37,455 bases of DNA from Desulfobacteraceae bacterium (GTDB lineage Bacteria; Desulfobacterota; Desulfobacteria; Desulfobacterales; ETH-SRB1). The first letter of the stretch is position 1. The number at the start of each line of letters is the position of its first letter. Below, one piece after another: positions 17,455-25,411 of this stretch. The stretch lies in NCBI GenBank assembly GCA_030593145.1, contig JAUVHU010000017.1:1-37455 (forward strand). Direction: 5' to 3'. The notes beneath the pieces were generated by a model that was given only the letters and a program-made list of their open reading frames with translations, ran no database searches and was not told where the DNA came from. Both the position numbers and the translations under genes were made by a program.

Positions 17455-18430
17455 TTTCTGCCGGATTTTTTACGGACACCGTAATGATTTCTGTCTGGTG
17501 CTGTTTAATAATCAGCGCTTCGACCTGTGTATCGGTTGGAGCCTTGCTGTATCTTGCGCAAATTGATGCTGCCAGGGCAACAACATTTTTTGAACCTCCC
17601 CTCGGCATAACAACAGTAGGCCCAGGAAGATCCTTTAGTTTAATAAGAATATCCATGGCAGGGTTGTAATATCTTTTTATTTTTTCATTATCCTTCTTTG
17701 TGCGGCCCACAATAATTTTTGTGCTTTTATCCAAACGCAGATGGCGGCCATATTTAAGCAGATAAAGCTCATCTTCACTGCAAATATCCTGATGATCAAA
17801 AAGATCTCTGAGTCGATCTGAATAGCCTTTGTCGGTAAGAAGGCAACCGCCCCCGGGGGAAGAATAATCTTCAAGGCCAAATTCTCCGGCTAGTTTTATT
17901 TGCGGCTTGCGCGACCTTCCGGTTATGTCAAGCAACAGGTCTCTGTTTACCAGCCCTTCTTTTTCAGGTATTGTTTCAGGAAGCCTCGCTGCGCTTAAAG
18001 GACGCAGTATATAGCCGTCATAACCTGATTGTTTCTCCACATAACGAAGAGACGGTTTTGTCTGGGACATGGGACGCTGCCCGAGCACCTCGCCGCTGAA
18101 AAGAAAATCAAATCCATTTTCTTTCATTATTGCGCCTGCAATCCTGAACATCAAGGCATGGCAATCCATACACGGATTCATATGCTTTCCGTATCCGCAC
18201 GGAGGATTCTTGAGCATCACAAGGTATTGCTTTGTGATATTTTTTACGGAAATGTGTATTCCGGCAATGTGAGCGGCCTTAAGCGCCCTTGCAGAGGAAA
18301 AAAACGGCGTTTCAAAGGTTATCCATTCAACATCTATTCCCTGCCTGCGCAAAACCAGCGCAGATAAAACACTGTCAAGGCCACCGGAACAAAGACCCAG
18401 CGCCCGCACTTTCTTTGGATGTAATTTCAT
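17435..18430 (-). CDS. PP-loop thiouridylase-like protein with C-terminal NFACT-R-type domain
   Basis: A 331-residue protein. SGGLDS (15-20) is the PP-loop that binds and adenylates a tRNA base. NPCMDC gives Cys87 and Cys90, and GGGCLLTD gives Cys196, candidates for sulfur transfer or metal binding. The C-terminal part (about 235-310: GRTKKDNEKI...LPGPTVVMPRG) resembles the RNA-binding NFACT-R domain found fused to MnmA/ThiI-like enzymes. The likely role is tRNA thiolation, but MnmA proper has a different architecture, so the modified position is unknown. It is often named tRNA-thiouridylase or ThiI-like. Start ATG at 18430. It is convergent with rlmN, another RNA-modification gene, with overlapping 3' ends. 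Confidence 0.82.
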   Translation of the reverse strand: MKLHPKKVRALGLCSGGLDSVLSALVLRRQGIDVEWITFETPFFSSARALKAAHIAGIHISVKNITKQYLVMLKNPPCGYGKHMNPCMDCHALMFRIAGAIMKENGFDFLFSGEVLGQRPMSQTKPSLRYVEKQSGYDGYILRPLSAARLPETIPEKEGLVNRDLLLDITGRSRKPQIKLAGEFGLEDYSSPGGGCLLTDKGYSDRLRDLFDHQDICSEDELYLLKYGRHLRLDKSTKIIVGRTKKDNEKIKRYYNPAMDILIKLKDLPGPTVVMPRGGSKNVVALAASICARYSKAPTDTQVEALIIKQHQTEIITVSVKNPAEIRSCLI

Positions 18431-18449
18431 AATTTAAATATATAATTCT

Positions 18450-18640
18450 TGATGGCTTCGTAAAAAGTCTTTTGTGAACGACTTTGAGCATTTTGGGAAA
18501 AAAGCAATTAAGATGTTCATCGTTAAGAAATGCAAGCTGTTTGAGGCCGTTAGGCCGAGTTCTTGCATTTTAGATGAACATCTCAATTGCGCCCAAAATG
18601 GTCATGAAGTGAACAAAATGGACTTTTTACGAGGCCATCA
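18450..18640. repeat. Family A 191-bp palindromic element, copy 4
   Basis: Full length, with termini TGATGGCTTCGTAAAAAGTC and GACTTTTTACGAGGCCATCA, the best-matching terminal inverted repeat of the set. The covarying position is A18510-C18584, an unpaired intermediate between the A-T and G-C copies. It occupies most of the 310-bp gap between the PP-loop and vanZ-like genes; the rest is the hairpin at 18693-18729. Confidence 0.92.
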
Positions 18641-18692
18641 AAGTTCGACGTTCAAAAACACTTTACTCTGTCGTTCAATATTCTCTTATCAT

Positions 18693-18729
18693 AAACCTTT
18701 TAGGGTCGCTATGGCATAGCCCGAGGTTT
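18693..18729 (-). terminator. Hairpin downstream of thrS-vanZ
   Basis: AAACCT...AGGTTT encloses GGG-GCTATG-CATAGC-CCC-type pairing, making a two-part stem 12 bp after the vanZ-like stop (minus strand). The T tract after it is short (GGTTTATG), so it may be a weak intrinsic terminator. Confidence 0.45.
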
Positions 18730-18740
18730 AATTAAAAGAA

Positions 18741-19124
18741 TTATTGGACTCTCGCTTTAGAAAGAATGCCAAACAGATAAACCCCGCAAATACTGCCGAG
18801 TATATCCGCCAAAGCATCCATTATATCCGCATCCCTGCATGGAACAAAATACTGGTGCAGTTCATCGCTTATTCCATAAAAAGATGATGCAAGTATGCTG
18901 AGTATAATTACAATGTTAATATTGTTTTTAAATTGTGTGGTTTTAAAAGCTCTTAAAAACAGGGCTCCCAGAACTGCGTAGGCAAAAAAATGGAGAAGCT
19001 TGTCAAAATAAGGCAGATCAGGCGCTGTTTCAGGGGATGGATAAGAGGACTGGATGAAAATAATGAGACAAAAAATTATTATTGGAAACCAGTAAAACAA
19101 AAAATTCTTATATCTTTCTGTCAC
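18741..19124 (-). CDS. VanZ-like membrane protein
   Basis: A 127-residue membrane protein with four hydrophobic segments (about 10-27, 43-61, 72-88 and 105-122). The pattern DKLLHFFAYAVLGALFLRA and SDELHQYFVPCRDADIMDALADILGS is the VanZ-like signature. Characterised VanZ gives low-level teicoplanin resistance; most homologues have unknown roles. The start is GTG at 19124, overlapping the thrS stop as GTGA, so translation is coupled to thrS. This replaces the infC-rpmI-rplT neighbours seen after thrS in many bacteria. Confidence 0.85.
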   Translation of the reverse strand: MTERYKNFLFYWFPIIIFCLIIFIQSSYPSPETAPDLPYFDKLLHFFAYAVLGALFLRAFKTTQFKNNINIVIILSILASSFYGISDELHQYFVPCRDADIMDALADILGSICGVYLFGILSKARVQ

Positions 19125-21037
19125 GACCAGACAACTTCCAGTTCCGGCTTTCTTTTATTTATATGCTCAAGCACTCTTTTTAGAAACTCCTCCATAGCAA
19201 TACCATATTTGACATTACCATCTAATGTTCTAACGGAAAGGGCTCCTGATTCTTTTTCCTTTTTCCCAATAGTCAGTATAAGGGGGATATGGTTCAGCTG
19301 GGCCTCACGTACCTTTTTATTCAGGCTTTCCGTTCTGCTGTCTAATTCTGCGCGCAGTCCTGCTTTTACAAGAGTTGTCATTACTTCATTCGCATAAGGA
19401 ATAAGGTCATCGTTTATCGGCAGTATAATTACCTGCACCGGCGTCATCCATAAAGGAAATTTACCCGCAAAATGTTCAATCAAAATGCCGAAAAACCGTT
19501 CAATAGAGCCAAAAATTACCCTGTGAATCATCAAAGGGCGGTGTTTTTCATTATCCTTTGCAATATACGACAGGTCGAATCTTTCAGGCAGCGCCATATC
19601 TAATTGTATGGTTCCGCACTGCCAGGTGCGTCCAAGCGCGTCCTTAATATGAATATCTATCTTTGGCCCGTAAAAAGCGCCGTCACCTTCATTAATTTTA
19701 TAGTCCTTGCCGTAAATCTTGAGCGCAGACTTTAAGCCTTCTGTTGCAACCTCCCATTGTTTATCCGTGCCTATAGATTTTTCAGGACGTGTTGAAAGCT
19801 CCAGATTAAAACCAAGTCCGAAAGTACTGTAGATACGTTCTATCAGCCTGAACACACCCAGGATTTCATCTTCAATCTGGTCAGGTGTCATAAAGATGTG
19901 CGCATCATCCTGATGAAAAGCCCTGACCCTAAACAGGCCTGATAAAACACCGCTCAATTCGTGCCGGTGTACAAGCCCTATTTCAGCGGCGCGGATCGGC
20001 AAATCTTTGTATGAGTGGGGCTTTGCGCCGTAAAAAAGCATACCGCCAGGGCAGTTCATTGGTTTAATGGCATATTCCGTTTCATCAACTATGGATGTAT
20101 ACATGTTTTCGCGGTAATTTTCCCAGTGGCCGCTTTTTTCCCATAGGCTGCGGGCAAGCATAACAGGTGTCTTTATCTCAACATAACCTGCGGTTTTGTG
20201 TTCTGAGCGCCAGTAATCTATCAGAGTTCTCCATATAGCAAGCCCCTTTGGGTGAAAAAAAGGCATTCCAGGAGCTTCGTCATGAAAGCTGAAAAGATCC
20301 ATTGCCAGGCCGATTTTTCGATGGTTCCTCTTTTTTGCTTCTTCCAGAAAATTCAGATATGCTTTCAACTCCTTCTTGTTAAAAAAGGCTGCGCCGTAAA
20401 TTCTCTGAAGTTGCTGTTTTGTTTGATCCGCACGCCAGTAGGCTCCTGAAACCTTCATAAGCTTTACTGCTTTGACAAATCCTGTGTGGGGGATATGCGG
20501 ACCGCGGCACAAATCTGTAAAATCTCCCTGTTCATAGAGAGATATTGTTTCATCTTTCAGCTCTGAAATCATTTCCAGTTTATAAGGCTCGTTTACATAC
20601 AAATCCATTGCTTCAGATTTTGATACTTCTTTTCTTTTAAATGGAATCTTTGCCTTTATGATTTTTTTCATCTCAGCTTCAATTTTCGGAAAGTCCTCTT
20701 CAGAAACCGGCTCCATGTCAATATCGTAATAGAAACCGTTTTCCACAACAGGCCCTATTGTAAGCTTTGCTCTTGGAAAAACATGTAAAATCGCCTGAGC
20801 CATAACATGCGCGGCGCTGTGACGAAGAATGTCCAGCGCTTCCGGCTCCCTCTTTGTAATAAATCTTACAAGCGAATCTTTTGTAATCTTTGTGTCCATG
20901 TCGACGAGCACAGAGTCAATCTCCATGGCAACGCAGTTTCTTGCAAAATCATCTGAAATGCCCATTGCTACGTCGAAACCGGAAGGAATATTTTCAAAAC
21001 TCTTTATATTGCCGTCAGGAAATGTTATGTTTGTCAT
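19121..21037 (-). CDS. thrS: Threonyl-tRNA synthetase
   Basis: Charges tRNA-Thr. The 638 residues have the bacterial order: TGS domain (1-60), the HxxxH editing domain (RHSAAHVMAQA near 72-82, then CRGPHIPHTG), a class II catalytic core with KPMNCPGGMLFYG (zinc Cys), motif 2 RAAEIGLVHRHE...FRVRAFHQDDAHIF and motif 3 HRVIFGSIERFFGILIEH, and the anticodon-binding domain after about 535. Full length, ATG at 21037. First gene of a thrS-vanZ pair; no T-box is expected in this group and none was seen in the 117-bp divergent gap to rnd. Confidence 0.97.
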   Translation of the reverse strand: MTNITFPDGNIKSFENIPSGFDVAMGISDDFARNCVAMEIDSVLVDMDTKITKDSLVRFITKREPEALDILRHSAAHVMAQAILHVFPRAKLTIGPVVENGFYYDIDMEPVSEEDFPKIEAEMKKIIKAKIPFKRKEVSKSEAMDLYVNEPYKLEMISELKDETISLYEQGDFTDLCRGPHIPHTGFVKAVKLMKVSGAYWRADQTKQQLQRIYGAAFFNKKELKAYLNFLEEAKKRNHRKIGLAMDLFSFHDEAPGMPFFHPKGLAIWRTLIDYWRSEHKTAGYVEIKTPVMLARSLWEKSGHWENYRENMYTSIVDETEYAIKPMNCPGGMLFYGAKPHSYKDLPIRAAEIGLVHRHELSGVLSGLFRVRAFHQDDAHIFMTPDQIEDEILGVFRLIERIYSTFGLGFNLELSTRPEKSIGTDKQWEVATEGLKSALKIYGKDYKINEGDGAFYGPKIDIHIKDALGRTWQCGTIQLDMALPERFDLSYIAKDNEKHRPLMIHRVIFGSIERFFGILIEHFAGKFPLWMTPVQVIILPINDDLIPYANEVMTTLVKAGLRAELDSRTESLNKKVREAQLNHIPLILTIGKKEKESGALSVRTLDGNVKYGIAMEEFLKRVLEHINKRKPELEVVWS

Positions 21038-21154
21038 AATATATACTCGCTTTTAAAAAGCTATAATTAGTTAAGTTATTTGAAAGTTAAATTTTCGTAC
21101 TTTCGTGACAAACAAACATTTATGGGAATCAGCCACGCAGGTCAAGGATAAAAA

Positions 21155-22303
21155 ATGGAAGTAAACGGTAAGCTGAACTATCAGATAGTAGATACAATAT
21201 CCGGATTGGAAGATTTTGCCAGATCACTGGAAAAGGAAAAAATTGCTGCTGTTGATCTGGAAGCAGATTCCATGTTTCATTTTAAGGAAAAAGTATGTCT
21301 TGTTCAAATAGCAACAAAAAGGCTAAATGTGATCATAGATACTTTGCAGATCAAAGACCTTTCTTCGCTTAAACCATTTTTTGCAAATCGTGATATAAAA
21401 AAAATATTTCACGGAGCAGATTATGATGTTCGCTCTCTATACAGGGATTTTCGCATAAAAATAAACAATCTGCTTGATACCCAGCTTGCATGCATGTTCC
21501 TTGGCATTAATGGAACCGGTCTTGACGCGGTTGTTCAGCAAAGATTTAATATAAAGCTTGATAAAAGATTTCAGAAAAAAGACTGGTCAAAAAGGCCTTT
21601 GCCGGATGAAATGATAGAATATGCTGCCGGCGATGCGATTTATCTTTTTCCCCTGGCAAAAATCCTCGAAAAAGAGCTTGCTGAAAAAGGACGTCTTTCC
21701 TGGGTATATGAAGAATGCGCGATTTTAAGTAAAGTGAGACCTCCCGCATTAAACAGCAATCCATTATATTTGAAGTTTAAGGGAGCAGGGCGGTTAAACC
21801 GGAGATGCCTTGCTGTTCTCGAATCTCTTCTTCAGTTTCGCCGGAAAATTGCAAAAAAGAAAGACAGGCCCCTGTTTAAAATATTCAGCAACGCATCAAT
21901 GATGAAAATTGCAATTAAACAGCCTGTTAATTTAAAAGAATTAGAAAGGATAAAAGCATTAAGCGCAAGACAGATTGACATGCATGGCAATGCCCTGATG
22001 AAAACAATAAACAGCGCTTTGGAAATGCCGGAAAAAGACCTGCCTGTATATCCCCGCGGAAAGGCTCCTGTGATAAAACCTGAAGTTATTGAAAGAACAG
22101 TCGCACTCAAGGCCTGGAGAGATAAAAAGGCTAAGGCGCTTGAAATAGATCCTGCATTATTATTAAACAAAGCTCTGATGAATACTATTGCCGTACAAAA
22201 CCCCCTTGACACAAACGATCTTAAAAAAATGAAAGGAATGAAAAACTGGCAGAAAAATGAGTTTGGAAAAGATATTACAGCGATTTTAAGGAAGGTAAAA
22301 TAA
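21155..22303 (+). CDS. rnd: Ribonuclease D
   Basis: A 3'-5' exoribonuclease trimming tRNA and other structured RNAs. The 382 residues have the DEDDy catalytic set: AVDLEAD (DxE) near 35-41, HGADYDVRSLY near 88-98, DTQLACMFLG, and YAAGDAIYLFPL near 156-167. An HRDC domain covers roughly 215-290, followed by a Lys-rich C-terminal extension with a second HRDC-like helical set. AAGGA precedes the ATG at 21155. It is divergent from thrS across 117 bp that must contain both promoters; I could not pick a convincing pair. The stop codon abuts repeat C. Confidence 0.94.
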   Translation: MEVNGKLNYQIVDTISGLEDFARSLEKEKIAAVDLEADSMFHFKEKVCLVQIATKRLNVIIDTLQIKDLSSLKPFFANRDIKKIFHGADYDVRSLYRDFRIKINNLLDTQLACMFLGINGTGLDAVVQQRFNIKLDKRFQKKDWSKRPLPDEMIEYAAGDAIYLFPLAKILEKELAEKGRLSWVYEECAILSKVRPPALNSNPLYLKFKGAGRLNRRCLAVLESLLQFRRKIAKKKDRPLFKIFSNASMMKIAIKQPVNLKELERIKALSARQIDMHGNALMKTINSALEMPEKDLPVYPRGKAPVIKPEVIERTVALKAWRDKKAKALEIDPALLLNKALMNTIAVQNPLDTNDLKKMKGMKNWQKNEFGKDITAILRKVK

Positions 22304-22434
22304 GAGCTCGTAAAAAGCACAATTTACCACAGAGCACACAGAGACCACAAAGATAACTATTTGTAATTACTGAATGCCTGTTTTTACAGAAATGACAAAA
22401 TTTTGCATATTTCGACTTTTTACGAATCCACCAT
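22304..22434. repeat. Family C element sharing the A/B terminus
   Basis: The left terminus GAGCTCGTAAAAAG (22304) and right terminus CGACTTTTTACGAATCCACC (22413-22432) are the same inverted end as in families A and B, but the interior is different and includes ACCACAGAGCACACAGAGACC. It begins at the base after the rnd stop codon. Confidence 0.7.
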
Positions 22435-22450
22435 AAATTCCATCTTTTTT

Positions 22451-22479
22451 TTGACAGACACACTAACATATGATAAATT
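22451..22479 (+). promoter_or_regulatory. Candidate promoter for the lipoprotein-kinase pair
   Basis: TTGACA (22451-22456) is followed 17 bp later by TAAATT (22474-22479). A perfect palindrome, GTAACTGTTAC (22507-22517), lies downstream and could be an operator. A run of eight C (22555-22562) precedes the ribosome-binding site. Confidence 0.4.
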
Positions 22480-22596
22480 ATTTTGAGTAAGTACTTAAGA
22501 CAATCAGTAACTGTTACAAATTTTTAAATGATGATCTTATAAAAACTCTGAACACCCCCCCCACTTTTGCTCTTTATCGCAGCAGGAGGTCTAAGC

Positions 22597-23562
22597 ATGT
22601 TTCGTGCACAGCATAAGATAATGTGGCTGCCGGCAATTATCGTCATAAACGCCCTGATGTTTTTCGGCTGCGATTATGGCCCTGAGCGGAAAGAGATCGA
22701 CCTGAAGGACATAGCAACTGAGGCTGAGATTCAAAAACATGCCGCAGCAGAAAACATGGATATCCTCAAATTCGGATTTGACCTGCGCGCCTCTCCACAG
22801 GAAGATGCCAGGCAGTATCTGCCGTTCCTGCGTTATCTCGAAGATGCGACCGGCTACAAATTCGATCTGCGCTTCACCACCAAGGGCAGCAACATTGTGG
22901 ACAATCTGGGACAGGGCGTAATCCAGTTGGCGGCAATCGGTGCGGGAAGCTACATAGAGGCACAAACACGGTATGAAGTTGTTCCTTTAGTCCGCGGGCT
23001 GAACGTTGAGGGGAAGACAGGGTATCAGTCCGTCATCTTCACAACCCCAAAAAGCCGCATAAAAAAGATCGAAGACCTTCGCGGTAAACGGTTTGCTTTC
23101 GGCAGCGTCACATCCACCCAGAGCCACATAATCCCGAGAATCATGTTGGCCGAATCAGGACTTACACTTGGCGACTTAGCCGCCTATGAATATACCGGAT
23201 CTCATCGCAACTGCGCCAATGCCGTAACATCAGGCCGTTTCGATGCCGGAGGTATGCAGGACGTAATGGGCAAAAACATAGAGGCCGACGGTCTGATCCG
23301 CATTATCAAAATCTCCAAGTATTATCCTTCCAGCGGTATCTCAGCAAACAAGAACGTGCCTGCCGAAAAACTAACCAAAATCAAACAGGCTCTCCTTGAC
23401 TTTGATCCAAAGGGACGTCATGCCGCCGGGCTTTATCACTGGGAAAGAACAGAGATGGCCACAGGTTTTTGTGAGGCAAAAGACGAAGATTACGCCGAAC
23501 TCCGAAACTGGATGCGAAAATTCGATCTGCTCCGCCAGGGAAAGGAGGGGGCAATACAATGA
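22597..23562 (+). CDS. PhnD-like periplasmic binding lipoprotein coupled to a kinase
   Basis: A 321-residue substrate-binding protein of the phosphate/phosphite/phosphonate (PhnD) type. The signal peptide ends in lipobox MFFGC with lipidated Cys25; Asp at +2 would, by the E. coli rule, keep it in the inner membrane. Binding-fold landmarks are LKFGFDLRASPQED, a YKFDLRFTTKG strand, LRGKRFAFGSVTSTQSHIIPR near 168-188 and RNCANAVTSGRFDAGGM. GCAGGAGG lies 7 bases before the ATG at 22597. No permease or ATPase gene is present; instead the stop overlaps the start of a histidine kinase (ATGA). The inferred role is ligand sensor for that kinase rather than transport. The actual ligand cannot be read from sequence. 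Confidence 0.87.
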   Translation: MFRAQHKIMWLPAIIVINALMFFGCDYGPERKEIDLKDIATEAEIQKHAAAENMDILKFGFDLRASPQEDARQYLPFLRYLEDATGYKFDLRFTTKGSNIVDNLGQGVIQLAAIGAGSYIEAQTRYEVVPLVRGLNVEGKTGYQSVIFTTPKSRIKKIEDLRGKRFAFGSVTSTQSHIIPRIMLAESGLTLGDLAAYEYTGSHRNCANAVTSGRFDAGGMQDVMGKNIEADGLIRIIKISKYYPSSGISANKNVPAEKLTKIKQALLDFDPKGRHAAGLYHWERTEMATGFCEAKDEDYAELRNWMRKFDLLRQGKEGAIQ

Positions 23563-25382
23563 AGCTGCATGTCAAGTTAGCGCTATTGGTCATCTTCCTT
23601 ATCCTGGCCACCGGATCTCTGTCCGCATTCTTAGTATCCCAAACCATGCATAAGGCAACGGTTGAAAGACTCGAAAAACAGGCCATGTTAATCGGGGCGA
23701 CCATGGCGGAACATATCACCCATAGTGTTATCAATAAAGAAGTTGTCGCAGTCAGTGAGGCGCTGGAATTCTTTCTCGAACGTATGAAAGATGTGGAATA
23801 CGTCTATGTTGTTGACTTTGACGGTCAGGTTTCTGCCCATACCTTTAAAGGGGGATTGCCAAGAGCATTTCTTGAACATAAGTCTGCGGAAAAAATCGCA
23901 ACTGGTGGCATTAAAAGATATTTCATAAGAGGCGTAAAAATTTTAGATATCTACTATCCCCTCATACCGGGCATGCGGGCACATCTCCACATCGGCATGA
24001 AGGAGTACGACCAGTTTGCTTCCGTTATGATACTACGAATCTCAGGTGTTGCTGTCGCTATTATGTTGCTCGGTTTCCTGATAGCCGTCCTTATGAGCCG
24101 TCGCATCACCCGGCCACTGAGTCTCCTGTCGGATTCACTTCGATCGTTTGGTAAGGGGGAGACCGAAAAAGAGGTTAAATACTTCGGCGGAGGCCGGGAA
24201 ATAGCCGAACTAACGGACTCCTTCAACCGGATGATTGTTGACAAAAGACATGCCGAGGAAACGGTGCGTTTCGAAAGGAACAAACTAATCAACATTCTGA
24301 ACTCCATGGAGGACGGAATCTATATCGTCAACCAGCAATATGACATTGAATATGTAAATCCAGTGCTTAAGAATGACTTTGGCCCGTTCGAAGGAATAAA
24401 ATGCTATGCGTATTTTCACGATCGGACAGAGATCTGCCCGTGGTGCAAAAACCAAGAAGTTTTTGCGGGTAAAACCGTCCGTTGGGAATGGTATTCCTCT
24501 AAAAATCAGAGAACATACGATCTCATTGATACACCCATGAAGAATGCTGACGGCAGCATATCGAAGTTAGAAATATTCCGGGACATCACGGAGCATAAAC
24601 GGGCAGAAGAAAAGCTAAAAAAATACGCCGAGGCTTTAGAAGAAGCACGAAACAATTTAGAACAAAAGGTTCATAAAAGAACACAGGAGCTCAAAGATGC
24701 CCATGAGATGCTGGTCCGCAAAGAAAAACTCATGGTACTGGGACAGTTGTCAAGCAGCGTCGGTCATGAACTTCGCAATCCCCTCGGAGTAATAAAGAAC
24801 GCCTGCTACTTTCTGAATATGAAGATAGAGACCATCCAGAATGAAGCGGTCAAAGACAACATAGAAATAATGAACCGGGAGATAAATACCGCTAACAAGA
24901 TCATTACCGATTTATTGGATTTCGCGCGGATCAAAGAGCCCATTCGCCAGAACACCGACATCAATCAACTGATCGCAGATACATTATCCAAATCCTTAAT
25001 CCCGGAAAACATCAGAGTAAACCCGGACTTTGTCGAAGACATTGCCCCTCTCTCCATAGATCCCATCCAGGTAGGCCAGATATTTCTAAACCTGATCGAA
25101 AATGCCGTACAGGCCATGAAAAAAGGCGGAACACTCAAAATATCCACAAGGCTAATAGACGATGCTACAGAGGTCATATTTGATGATGATGGATGCGGTA
25201 TATCCGAAAAGAACCTTGAGAAAATATTCGAGCCCCTTTTTACTACAAAGGTAAAAGGGATAGGTCTGGGACTTGCAGTATCAAAGAGCCTTGCCAAAGC
25301 AAACAGGGCGAGTATTTTGGTGAAGAGCGAGGAAGGAAAAGGGAGCAAATTTGTGGTTAGATTTAGGGAGAAAGAAGTTTAA
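23559..25382 (+). CDS. Membrane histidine kinase: periplasmic domain-HAMP-PAS-HisKA-HATPase
   Basis: A 607-residue sensor kinase. TM1 (about 7-27), a roughly 130-residue Cache-like periplasmic domain (DVEYVYVVDFDGQV), TM2 (157-180), HAMP (180-235), a PAS domain (240-345) with C282-x10-C293-x2-C296, a coiled coil (350-392), HisKA with phosphoacceptor His403 in VGHELRNPLG, and an HATPase domain (NLIENAVQAM, DDGCGI, GIGLGL). The start overlaps the lipoprotein stop by 4 bp, so the two are translationally coupled. There is no receiver of its own; its likely partner is a receiver in the downstream hybrids. Its catalytic core is nearly the same as in the kinases at 31.2-32.7 and 33.7-37.2 kb. Confidence 0.93.
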   Translation: MKLHVKLALLVIFLILATGSLSAFLVSQTMHKATVERLEKQAMLIGATMAEHITHSVINKEVVAVSEALEFFLERMKDVEYVYVVDFDGQVSAHTFKGGLPRAFLEHKSAEKIATGGIKRYFIRGVKILDIYYPLIPGMRAHLHIGMKEYDQFASVMILRISGVAVAIMLLGFLIAVLMSRRITRPLSLLSDSLRSFGKGETEKEVKYFGGGREIAELTDSFNRMIVDKRHAEETVRFERNKLINILNSMEDGIYIVNQQYDIEYVNPVLKNDFGPFEGIKCYAYFHDRTEICPWCKNQEVFAGKTVRWEWYSSKNQRTYDLIDTPMKNADGSISKLEIFRDITEHKRAEEKLKKYAEALEEARNNLEQKVHKRTQELKDAHEMLVRKEKLMVLGQLSSSVGHELRNPLGVIKNACYFLNMKIETIQNEAVKDNIEIMNREINTANKIITDLLDFARIKEPIRQNTDINQLIADTLSKSLIPENIRVNPDFVEDIAPLSIDPIQVGQIFLNLIENAVQAMKKGGTLKISTRLIDDATEVIFDDDGCGISEKNLEKIFEPLFTTKVKGIGLGLAVSKSLAKANRASILVKSEEGKGSKFVVRFREKEV

Positions 25383-25411
25383 ATTTATACTATAACGAGG
25401 CATAGTAAAAT

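Noticed and set aside
21038-21154. T-box or other riboswitch upstream of thrS
   Set aside because: Only 117 bp, no T-box sequence or specifier stem visible, and T-boxes are not usual in this group.
22555-22562. Run of eight C before the lipoprotein gene as a phase-variation tract
   Set aside because: Short, and 34 bases from the start codon; no comparative evidence of length change. Noted only.
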